6,642 nt of DNA, from positions 1 to 6,642 of the forward strand of contig CAZSTC010000103.1 of assembly GCA_964609795.1 (NCBI GenBank), read 5' to 3'. Origin of the DNA: UBA1412 sp964609795 (GTDB lineage Bacteria > Verrucomicrobiota > Verrucomicrobiia > Limisphaerales > UBA1412). Shown here one piece after another: positions 1 to 5,893 of the stretch (position 1 is its first letter; each line of letters begins with the position of its first letter). The notes beneath the pieces are model-generated. The model saw only the letters and a list, made by a program, of their open reading frames with translations. It was not told the DNA's origin and did no database searches. The position numbers and the translations under genes were made by a program.

Positions 1-34
1 TTCAAAAAGGCGGAGTAGAAATACCCCGCCTTTT
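1..34 (+). repeat. Direct repeat flanking the cassette, copy 1
   Basis: Positions 1-34 match 1739-1772 at 33 of 34 bases; the single difference is A14 against T1752, inside the hairpin mismatch. The match includes the three bases TTC before the A-tract, so it begins slightly outside the hairpin itself. The left edge of the window prevents seeing whether homology extends further upstream. The pair encloses the two plus-strand genes. Confidence 0.75.
4..34 (+). terminator. Intrinsic terminator, copy 1
   Basis: A-tract and T-tract flank a hairpin. A5-A8 pair with T31-T34, GGCGG (9-13) pairs with CCGCC (26-30), and after one A14/C25 mismatch G15-T16-A17 pairs with T22-A23-C24 around a GAAA tetraloop (18-21). 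Further T residues follow at 36-44, broken by G and A. It probably ends a plus-strand gene lying off the left edge, which is inferred because no coding sequence precedes it here. It is nearly identical to the terminator at 1742-1774. Confidence 0.8.
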
Positions 35-45
35 GTATATTTTTC

Positions 46-74
46 TTGCAAGAATTGTGAAAAAGTGGTCTACT
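46..74 (+). promoter_or_regulatory. Weak candidate promoter for the two-gene cassette
   Basis: TTGCAA (46-51) and TCTACT (69-74) are separated by exactly 17 bases, and each matches the sigma70 consensus at four of six positions. Transcription would begin near 80-82, only a few bases before the ATG at 85. That would give an almost leaderless mRNA, in line with the lack of any Shine-Dalgarno sequence there. The boxes are weak and the call rests on spacing and position between terminator and gene. Confidence 0.25.
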
Positions 75-84
75 ACCCCTCGGT

Positions 85-741
85 ATGAAATGTAGGAGTT
101 ATCTGATAGGGGTGGTCAGCGGTCTGCTTCTTGCAACTGCACAAGCTCAGTCCGGTTCCGAGCTGAATGCGGCTCCCTTCCATGAAAATCAATCACCAAG
201 CCAATATGAGGAAACTTTTCACCCTCCTTTGCCGGATATCTGGGTGGATGGTGTCCTCATGAGCTGGGAAGAGGTTTATGGCCCGATTGTCATTTTGCCG
301 CCGCCAGTCGCAGATAACCTGTCCCGGAGCGCCTCCGCTGCGACGACGAATTTCGCACAGTTAGAGCCAGTCATCCAAAAGCGTGTTCTCAAATGCATAG
401 GGGATATTTATATGGAAACTCAGCTCTATCATAAAGCTTGCCAACGATATTTTTATACTCACCCTGATTCGTTGCCCCCTAAAGAAGCCTATTGTTTTCA
501 ATTTAATCCCGGAATATGTATGGTAGCCAACATGGATGGTATGAATACATTAGACAGTCTATCCGACAATTATGTTTTGGATGTAAGAAACCAGAATAAT
601 AATAATAGTTTTTCTATGGATTTATCAACTGGAATTCAAAATCTATTTGTAAATACGACACATCAGAGTAATATTAATATTAATGAAATGCTTCTTTACA
701 GTGTGTTTTATGAAATTCTATCAGATTTCTTAAAAGATTAA
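85..741 (+). CDS. Secreted protein of unknown function (218 aa)
   Basis: I do not recognise this protein. The N-terminus has a type I signal peptide: a basic n-region with K2 and R4, a hydrophobic stretch at 6-19, and a likely cut after A21 in the AQA motif. The mature part has a proline-rich segment with aromatic residues (about 36-75). A region at 92-150 follows, containing four cysteines (C104, C119, C137, C145) that could form disulfides after export. The tail is rich in asparagine, with four Asn at 171-174 and alternating Asn/Ile at 196-200, and ends in a hydrophobic helix-like segment (202-217). GC content falls sharply along the gene, from about 55% at 121-360 to roughly 25% after 540, so the C-terminal half may have a different origin. 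The ATG was chosen because it gives a complete signal peptide; no ribosome binding site precedes it. The BspA-like gene starts 13 nt downstream, so the two are probably co-transcribed. Confidence 0.8.
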   Translation: MKCRSYLIGVVSGLLLATAQAQSGSELNAAPFHENQSPSQYEETFHPPLPDIWVDGVLMSWEEVYGPIVILPPPVADNLSRSASAATTNFAQLEPVIQKRVLKCIGDIYMETQLYHKACQRYFYTHPDSLPPKEAYCFQFNPGICMVANMDGMNTLDSLSDNYVLDVRNQNNNNSFSMDLSTGIQNLFVNTTHQSNININEMLLYSVFYEILSDFLKD

Positions 742-754
742 TAAATAAAATAAT

Positions 755-1726
755 ATGAGAAAAATATCGATCTTATTTTTATTATTGTTGACTGCCTCTG
801 TTTTCACAGGCGTCTCAAATGCTGAATCAGACAGTGAATTTAAACTTAAATATACGTTCAATCCAGAAACCCCCGAAAAATGCTTTCTGATAGGCTTCTC
901 CGGGACACCGCCCGCGACGGTTGTTATCCCTTCTTATTCGGGCGTAGCAGGGAGAGAAGTGGTGGGAATATCTGCGAGTTTGTTTTTAAATATTACAAGT
1001 ATCGAGACCGTCGTTATTATGGATAACGTTCGATGGATCGGAGATGCCGCTTTTGCAAACTGTCCATCCCTTCGTAAAGTTGTATTGCCGAAAACACTGG
1101 AGAGAATTGAATCCTATGCTTTTTTTAATTGTAAAAGTTTATGGGATATTGACTTTTCGGGGTGCATTCAGCTGGAGCTAATTGGCGAGAATGCTTTTAT
1201 GGGTTGTGATTTATTTGGCTTGGATTGTACAGGCCAGGGATTTTATAAAGACATCATTTTTCCGCCCAGTCTGAAATATTTAGGAAGAAACGCATTTAGC
1301 TTCTGTCAGAATTTAGGGCATGTTTATTTTAAGGGGAATGCTCCCCATGTGCCGGTACTTTCGGATTTTCCTGTTTTATATCCGCATATAACCTGGAGTA
1401 ATCCAACCGAAGTTTTCGGGAACCATTTTGTACTGGTATACTATCTTGAAGGAACAACCGGATGGGAAGAGGCAAGAGGAACCTGGATAAAAGAAACCGG
1501 TTTATATCCTTGGACCCTGCCGGCAAATGAACCGGAGGTATTTATCCCGCAAAAAACGGTGAAGGATGGGAAAGTGGAGATGACTCTGGTTTTTGGCGGG
1601 GCGTTGCAGAGCAGCACGAACTTGAAAGACTGGGAGCCGGTCGAGACGGCGAGCCCCTATCTGGTTTCAGTTCCCACTACCGATAAAAAGTTCTACCGGG
1701 CTGTCTCCTCTGAAGCAGTTGAGTAA
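755..1726 (+). CDS. Secreted BspA-like leucine-rich-repeat protein (LRR_5 type)
   Basis: A signal peptide with K3 and a hydrophobic core at 4-20 likely ends after A23 (SNA). Residues 56-190 carry about five repeats of the Treponema/BspA LRR_5 kind. Each has a beta strand such as VVLP, then a 'IxxxAFxxCxSL' segment: GDAAFANCPSL, ESYAFFNCKSL, GENAFMGC, GRNAFSFCQNL. A 'YYLEGTTGW' segment (229-237) and a C-terminal module (about 268-316) containing SSTNLKDW and ending in KKFYR follow; as I recall, these tails are typical of verrucomicrobial surface or secreted LRR proteins. LRR_5 proteins generally mediate binding to proteins or surfaces, but no partner can be named. No membrane anchor or sorting signal is visible after residue 23. 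The repeat region is AT-rich (about 37% GC at 1081-1260), while the 3' end is about 58% GC at 1561-1680. The ATG has only A/T-rich sequence upstream and no Shine-Dalgarno site, so translation may be coupled to the gene ending 13 nt before. Confidence 0.9.
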   Translation: MRKISILFLLLLTASVFTGVSNAESDSEFKLKYTFNPETPEKCFLIGFSGTPPATVVIPSYSGVAGREVVGISASLFLNITSIETVVIMDNVRWIGDAAFANCPSLRKVVLPKTLERIESYAFFNCKSLWDIDFSGCIQLELIGENAFMGCDLFGLDCTGQGFYKDIIFPPSLKYLGRNAFSFCQNLGHVYFKGNAPHVPVLSDFPVLYPHITWSNPTEVFGNHFVLVYYLEGTTGWEEARGTWIKETGLYPWTLPANEPEVFIPQKTVKDGKVEMTLVFGGALQSSTNLKDWEPVETASPYLVSVPTTDKKFYRAVSSEAVE

Positions 1727-1738
1727 AGTCCTCTCGAG

Positions 1739-1772
1739 TTCAAAAAGGCGGTGTAGAAATACCCCGCCTTTT
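1739..1772 (+). repeat. Direct repeat flanking the cassette, copy 2
   Basis: This is the second copy of the 34-bp sequence at 1-34, with one substitution (T1752). It sits 13 nt after the LRR gene stop codon. Two near-identical terminators about 1.74 kb apart suggest duplication of a gene 3' end or recombination between paralogous loci. Conservation of the exact loop and mismatch position argues against two independently evolved terminators. Confidence 0.75.
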
Positions 1773-1774
1773 TT
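1742..1774. terminator. Bidirectional intrinsic terminator between convergent genes, copy 2
   Basis: AAAAA (1742-1746) pairs with TTTTT (1769-1773), GGCGG (1747-1751) pairs with CCGCC (1764-1768), and after a T1752/C1763 mismatch G-T-A (1753-1755) pairs with T-A-C (1760-1762) around a GAAA loop. Six T residues follow on the plus strand. The hairpin also has an A-tract on its 5' side, so the complementary strand likewise ends in a T-run. It can therefore stop both the LRR gene (stop at 1726) and the convergent S9 peptidase gene (stop at 1803). Confidence 0.88.
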
Positions 1775-1802
1775 GCGCACCTCTCCGGAGTTGGCAGATG
1801 CC

Positions 1803-4304
1803 CTACTCTCCCTTGAGCAGATGCTTTACAAAAAACTCCTCCCGCTTCCGGGCAGCGTAGGGCAATTCTCCGGCTCCGTGGTTCGAACCGGGAATCACCA
1901 ACATCTCGAAATCCCTGTTCGCTTGAATCAGCGCATTGACCAGCTGCATCGTGGAGGCCGGGTCCACATTCGTATCGAGCTCGCCCACTGTCAGGAAGAG
2001 TTTGCCCGTAAGCCGGTGTGCCTGGGTGACGTTGGATTGCTCGGCGTATTCGGGGCCAATCGGCCAGCCCATCCAGGCCTCGTTCCACCAGATTTTATCC
2101 ATCCGGTTATCGTGGCAGCCGCAATCCGAAACCGCTACTTTGTAAAAATCCCCAAAGCCCAGAAGCGCCCGTGTGGAGCTCTGTCCGCCTGCGCTGCCGC
2201 CGTAAATCCCCACGCGGCTTAAATCCATAGAGGGGTATTTCTCCGCAGCGGCCTTGATCCAGAGAATCCGGTCCGGGAACCCTGAATCGCCTAAATTTTT
2301 CCAGCAGACATCGTGGAATTTCTTGCCGCGGTGGTTGGTCCCCATCCCGTCGATCTGCACGCCGATGAAACCGAGCTCGGCCATTTTCTGGAGTTTGGTT
2401 TCGGGCCCGAACGCTTTGGGAGCGAATGCGCCATGGGGTCCGGCGTAGATTTCCTCGATAATGGGATAGCTGCGGTTCGGATCAAAATGGCTCGGGCGAA
2501 TAATGACCCCGTAAATATCGGTCGTCCCATCCCGGCCCTTGGCTACGAAGCGCTCGGGCGCAATCCACCCGGCCGCCGCCAGCTCGGAGGCGTCTCCGCG
2601 CTCAAGCTCGCATAGAAGTGCCCCATCCGAAGAGCGCCTGAGCTCCGTCACCGGAGCCATATCCACTCTGGAATAGCGGTCCAGGAACCACTCCCCATCG
2701 GGCGAAAACTCCACCGTGTGGGTACCGTCCCCACGGGTCAGATGGGTCAGACCCGAGCCGTCATAATTAACCCGCATGAGGTGCAGGTAATAGGGGTCCT
2801 GCTCCGGGAAAACGCCGCCGGCCCAGAACCAGACCTGCCGCAACTTGTCATCCACCCGTTCAATACTCCGCACCACCCACGGGCCGGAGGTGAGCTGCCG
2901 CTTCAGGCTTCGGCTCTCCAGATCATAAAGGTAGAGATGATTCCAGCCGTCGCGCTCGCTCATCCAGAGCAGCTCGGAGGTTTCAAAGAGTGGATGCAGC
3001 CAGGTCTTATTCGAGTAATCGATGAAAGTTTGGGAGACCTCCTCGACCACCGGCCGCACCTCTCCGCTCTGCGCCTCTATCTCCAGCAGAGTCAGCTTCT
3101 GATGCCCGCGCTCATTGTAGAGATAGAAGAACCGGCGGGAATCCGGACTCCAGCGAAATTCGGAAATATCCCAGGGATTGCTCTGCAACTCCTCGGAAAC
3201 CGGGATCGCCTCCTTGCGCTCCACCGAGAAGAGTTTGGGCCGCTTATAGGGGAGCTCATCCCCGGGCTTGGCATAGCGGTGAGTATGGAGCTTGGGCTGG
3301 AGCTGATCTTTGGGTGAGGATTCCACCAGATAAATCTCACGCTCCGGGGCTCTGCGGGTTTTGAGCAGGATAAAATATTTCCCGTCCGGCGACCAGAGAA
3401 TCGGCGGCTCATATCCATCCCGGGCGTCTCCATCCTGAGTGAGCGCCGCGGCCTGGCCGGAGGCGTTCTCCACCAGATAGACATTGTTCTCCCGCAAATC
3501 CACACTCCAGACTCCGTCGGGCGAGCTTGCCCCGAATCGCGAAGGGCGTCCCGGTCTCTCCTCTCTCGGGGCCGGAATCTCCCGGGCTGCCTCCTCAAGC
3601 GTGCGCTTGATCTTTTCCTCCGTAAACCGGAAGTAATCACCATCGGTCTGCGCCTCCAGAATCGCCAGTGTCCTGCCTTGCGGGTCGGTCACCTTCCAGA
3701 CATGCCCGGCAAAGGTATGCTGCTGATGCTCTGAGCCCGGGCGGAGCGTCGCATAGGTCCGCTCTTCGCCTTCGGTATTGACCCAACTGATCGTGAGCGG
3801 ACGGTCCCAGTCATTGATGAAGGAGAGAAAAAGCGATTCGCCTGTTGAGCGTGAGCGCTTCATGCGTGTGGGGAAAGCCGCCGAAAGATCCTCCTCGCCC
3901 GGCGTGTAGGGGCTAAGGGTATAATCGACCGGGTCGCACTGCCAGCGCTCCGAGCCCAGCCGGAAACTCATCCTGCCCTCCTCGTCGAAATCCAGATTCT
4001 CCAATCCCAGCCGCTCCGGGTCGATATCGCGCCCGAGCTTCTCCTTCAAACTCCGGGCCAGCCGCTCGGCATCAAAGGCCGGACGCCGACCCCCTGTATT
4101 TGCATCGACAAAGATATATTCGCTGCGGCCGCCCGAAAGCCGGTTCATATACCAGAAGGTAGAGCCCTTCCACTTCGGCTGAACTGTCATCTTATAGACT
4201 TTGCCGCGGACCCGCTCGGGCCACGCCTCCTCCGAGGCTCCCTGAGACGCCGAAATCCAGAAGCAAAACGCACCCAACAAAAATAAAAAAACAGGCTTCC
4301 TCAT
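1803..4304 (-). CDS. Secreted S9-family serine peptidase (DPP IV-like) with a VHL-beta-like segment
   Basis: The 833-aa product is a prolyl-oligopeptidase-family enzyme that should cleave peptides in the periplasm or outside the cell. A signal peptide (MRKPVFLFLL..., hydrophobic 4-19) probably ends near residues 20-23. Residues 31-150 resemble the N-terminal region of bacterial DPP IV-like enzymes (FWYMNR, FVDANTGGRRPAFD). Residues about 157-227 match the VHL beta domain. A beta-propeller covers about 255-560, with SPDG/SPDS blade motifs at 261, 305, 386 and 534 and the S9B-like stretch SERDGWNHLYLYD (449-461). The alpha/beta-hydrolase domain (about 590-830) has the nucleophile S704 in GGSAGG, acid D777 in GELDTN and base H809 in GSNHG, so the triad is complete. 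I do not see the DWVYEEE motif that binds the substrate N-terminus in classical DPP IV, so dipeptidyl specificity is uncertain. The frame stays open to 4460, but M at 4304 is preferred because it alone places the signal peptide at the N-terminus and the extension overlaps the upstream gene. That start codon lies within a hairpin. The gene follows the Gfo/Idh/MocA gene after 62 nt. Confidence 0.93.
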   Translation of the reverse strand: MRKPVFLFLLGAFCFWISASQGASEEAWPERVRGKVYKMTVQPKWKGSTFWYMNRLSGGRSEYIFVDANTGGRRPAFDAERLARSLKEKLGRDIDPERLGLENLDFDEEGRMSFRLGSERWQCDPVDYTLSPYTPGEEDLSAAFPTRMKRSRSTGESLFLSFINDWDRPLTISWVNTEGEERTYATLRPGSEHQQHTFAGHVWKVTDPQGRTLAILEAQTDGDYFRFTEEKIKRTLEEAAREIPAPREERPGRPSRFGASSPDGVWSVDLRENNVYLVENASGQAAALTQDGDARDGYEPPILWSPDGKYFILLKTRRAPEREIYLVESSPKDQLQPKLHTHRYAKPGDELPYKRPKLFSVERKEAIPVSEELQSNPWDISEFRWSPDSRRFFYLYNERGHQKLTLLEIEAQSGEVRPVVEEVSQTFIDYSNKTWLHPLFETSELLWMSERDGWNHLYLYDLESRSLKRQLTSGPWVVRSIERVDDKLRQVWFWAGGVFPEQDPYYLHLMRVNYDGSGLTHLTRGDGTHTVEFSPDGEWFLDRYSRVDMAPVTELRRSSDGALLCELERGDASELAAAGWIAPERFVAKGRDGTTDIYGVIIRPSHFDPNRSYPIIEEIYAGPHGAFAPKAFGPETKLQKMAELGFIGVQIDGMGTNHRGKKFHDVCWKNLGDSGFPDRILWIKAAAEKYPSMDLSRVGIYGGSAGGQSSTRALLGFGDFYKVAVSDCGCHDNRMDKIWWNEAWMGWPIGPEYAEQSNVTQAHRLTGKLFLTVGELDTNVDPASTMQLVNALIQANRDFEMLVIPGSNHGAGELPYAARKREEFFVKHLLKGE
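3624..3836 (-). other. VHL-beta-domain-like region of the S9 peptidase
   Basis: This covers residues about 157-227 of the peptidase. Compared from memory with human pVHL, the stretch from F162 to W203 aligns without gaps to pVHL F76-W117. F162 and N164 match F76 and N78. W174, Y184, T197, H201 and W203 fall on W88, Y98, S111, H115 and W117, which line the hydroxyproline pocket of pVHL; only Ser to Thr differs. The signature reads W-(9)-Y-ATLRPG-...-HTFAGHVW. Binding of hydroxyproline by the bacterial protein is an inference, not shown. Confidence 0.8.
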
Positions 4305-4334
4305 ACTCTTGCGGGAAGAGTAACAGAAGCCTGT
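4279..4334 (-). promoter_or_regulatory. Hairpin with T-tract enclosing the peptidase start codon
   Basis: On the minus strand ACAGGCTTC (4334-4326) pairs perfectly with GAAGCCTGT (4299-4291). Inside, CTCTT (4320-4316) pairs with AAGAG (4310-4306) around CCCGC. The ATG (4304-4302) lies in the short unpaired stretch between inner and outer stems. Seven T, one A and five T follow immediately (4291-4279), which is the layout of an intrinsic terminator. It could end transcripts from the Gfo/Idh/MocA gene, attenuate the peptidase gene, or limit ribosome access. The T-run also encodes the Phe/Leu core of the signal peptide, so coincidence is possible. Confidence 0.5.
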
Positions 4335-4366
4335 CTGAAAAAAAACCTTATTTAGGGAAACCCTTT

Positions 4367-5704
4367 TTAGAGTCCTTCCACGCCCCAGCCGGCCCGGTAA
4401 GTCCGCTTCACGAACGCGTTGGCCTCCTTCAGGTCGAATTTCAGCGCATCGGTATCCCATTTCAGGGTCGTCTCCGGGAACCGGCAGGCGACACTCCCCA
4501 GGAGCACCGTCTCGGCCAAAGGACCGGCAAAATCAAAACCGGCGCTTGTCTTGCCCTCACCACGAACCGCGTCAATAAACTGATGCCAATGGTTCACCGT
4601 CGGCAGCGTGAAACGCTTGGTCAACTCGGGAACCTCTTCATATTTATCGCCCTTCTTCGTGAAAAGCTTCGGCGTGGTGTAGTGCGGAATGAGGTAAATT
4701 CCCTCAGTTCCGAGGAAGAGCGTCCCCATGTTCGGGAGGGTGCCCCCGACCCAGTCTGCCACTTCCTGCGGCGGCCGCTCCGGTCCGTCATACCAATGCA
4801 CATTGATCGTCTTGCCTTCCGTGTATTGTGTCCCGGGGAAGACGTAGTGCATCCGACTGCGGGTAGCCCAGTACGATTTATTGGGAGCAGGACCCTCGGA
4901 GCGGAGGCTTGTCGGAGAGGTCAGCTCCAGGGCCGAAAACACGTTGTCAAAAATATGGCAGCCCATGTCGCCGAAGACTCCCGTTCCCAGATCCAGTATG
5001 TTTCTCCAGACTTTCGGATGATACTGCGAGGCCAGGTAAGGACGCTCGGCCGCCGTATTGAGCCAGAGATCCCAGTTAAGAGTCGCGGGGATCGGGTCTT
5101 CTCCGCCGGGCAAATCATTCAGTGAGCCGTAGCTGCTCCCGCACCAGGACCAGGTCTCCTTAATTTTGCCGATAATCCCCTCTTTGAGGAGCTTGGCCGT
5201 ATTGCGGTAAATATCGTGCGAGTGAATCTGAATACCCATCTGGGTGACCAATTTGTGCTCGGCCGCATAGCGGGTGAGCTGCCGCACTTCGTAGAGATCG
5301 TGCGCCATCGGTTTCTGGCAATAGACGTGGATGCCCCGGCGCATCGCGCTCATCGCCATAATCGCATGGGTATGATCGGGCGTGGAAACGGTCAGGCAGT
5401 CGATGTCCTTTTCCTTATCCAGGAGCTCCCGGTAATCCGCATAAGTTTTGAGCTGAGGATGATTCTTTTTCTGCTGAGCCAGATAATTTTGGTCCACATC
5501 GGCCACAGCGACGAAATCGACTTTCGGATGGCTGATGATCTCAGCGATATCGGCTCCGGCCATGTTGGCCGCGCCAAAACCGGCAAACCGGACCCGCTCG
5601 CTGGGCGGGGCCGAGATCAGATTACGTGTAATAAACGGGGCAGTCATCGCGATACTGCCCGCGGTTTTCAAAAAACTCCTTCGTGAAAATACGGTCTTAC
5701 TCAT
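4367..5704 (-). CDS. Tat-exported Gfo/Idh/MocA-family oxidoreductase
   Basis: The 445-aa product is a probable NAD(P)-dependent dehydrogenase or related enzyme acting on sugars, inositols or glycosides outside the cytoplasm; the substrate cannot be told. A twin-arginine signal with SRRSFLK (7-13) precedes a hydrophobic stretch to about 32. The Rossmann domain starts at 38 with GFGAAN (42-47), where Asn stands in place of the usual third glycine of GxGxxG. D69 and D71 in VADVD lie at the end of strand 2. CQKP (129-132) corresponds to the family's EKP motif, with K131 as the conserved lysine. The C-terminal domain has GDMGCHIFD (245-253), whose H250 is the usual conserved histidine of the family. 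Length and motif order match the exported subfamily that is abundant in Planctomycetota and Verrucomicrobiota. These proteins probably keep their cofactor because they fold before Tat export. The start was chosen for the Tat signal; a GAGG lies about 13 nt upstream, too far for a good ribosome binding site. The S9 peptidase gene follows on the same strand. Confidence 0.92.
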   Translation of the reverse strand: MSKTVFSRRSFLKTAGSIAMTAPFITRNLISAPPSERVRFAGFGAANMAGADIAEIISHPKVDFVAVADVDQNYLAQQKKNHPQLKTYADYRELLDKEKDIDCLTVSTPDHTHAIMAMSAMRRGIHVYCQKPMAHDLYEVRQLTRYAAEHKLVTQMGIQIHSHDIYRNTAKLLKEGIIGKIKETWSWCGSSYGSLNDLPGGEDPIPATLNWDLWLNTAAERPYLASQYHPKVWRNILDLGTGVFGDMGCHIFDNVFSALELTSPTSLRSEGPAPNKSYWATRSRMHYVFPGTQYTEGKTINVHWYDGPERPPQEVADWVGGTLPNMGTLFLGTEGIYLIPHYTTPKLFTKKGDKYEEVPELTKRFTLPTVNHWHQFIDAVRGEGKTSAGFDFAGPLAETVLLGSVACRFPETTLKWDTDALKFDLKEANAFVKRTYRAGWGVEGL

Positions 5705-5798
5705 CCGGAAGAAGGTGCCTCAAATCAGGGCCGCTTACAAGAAAATACCGCTCCAAAACACCTAAACGCCGCTTATTTTCAAAAACCTCTTTCTCCCG
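5705..5798 (-). promoter_or_regulatory. Upstream region of the oxidoreductase gene, no clear promoter boxes
   Basis: This stretch separates the terminator of the pilin-like gene from the oxidoreductase start, so it should hold the latter's promoter and leader. On the minus strand it contains TTGAAA (near 5780) and TATTTT (near 5747), but these are not at the usual 16-18 nt spacing. No convincing sigma70 promoter, operator or riboswitch is visible. Confidence 0.3.
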
Positions 5799-5843
5799 AA
5801 AACGGCTTCACCTCCGTCTCCTATCCGGAAACAGAGGTGAAGC
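5799..5843 (-). terminator. Stem-loop terminator after the pilin-like gene
   Basis: On the minus strand GCTTCACCTC (5843-5834) pairs perfectly with GAGGTGAAGC (5814-5805), a 10-bp stem that may gain a G-U pair at its base (5844/5804). The 19-nt loop can form two further pairs near its base and contains the palindrome TCCGGA. CG and four T residues follow (5802-5799). The stem is strong but the T-run short, so termination may be incomplete. It lies about 50 nt after the stop codon at 5894. Confidence 0.7.
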
Positions 5844-5893
5844 TCCCTAAAAACGAACGTTAATGTTGATTACTCGATCTTCAGAGCAATCTC

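Noticed and set aside
685..738. Degenerate zinc-protease (HExxH) reading of the C-terminal helix of the 218-aa protein
   Set aside because: The segment LLYSVFYEILSDF has a helix-like pattern with one Glu but no histidine pair, so no metalloprotease call can be supported.
1693..2088. Minus-strand open frame spanning the terminator and the peptidase 3' end
   Set aside because: It would be translated through the bidirectional terminator and overlaps two well-supported genes in other frames.
2718..3317. Plus-strand open frame of 199 codons opposite the peptidase gene
   Set aside because: It lies wholly within the GC-rich peptidase gene, has no recognisable domain or start signals, and is expected by chance opposite high-GC coding sequence.
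4245..4304. Lipoprotein signal in the S9 peptidase around C14
   Set aside because: The residues before C14 are G-A-F, which do not form a lipobox; a type I signal peptide fits better.
4346..4369. Small AGGG-TTT-CCCT hairpin just after the oxidoreductase stop as its terminator
   Set aside because: The stem has only four pairs with a three-base loop, and the T-run lies several bases away; the larger hairpin at 4291-4334 is the stronger candidate.
4305..4460. N-terminal extension of the peptidase frame to an ATG at 4460
   Set aside because: It would place 52 charged, unconserved-looking residues ahead of a clear signal peptide and overlap the 3' end of the oxidoreductase gene by about 94 bp.
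5216..5686. Plus-strand open frame opposite the oxidoreductase gene
   Set aside because: The minus-strand frame has a complete Tat signal and family motifs; the opposite frame is a His/Arg-rich translation without any family resemblance.
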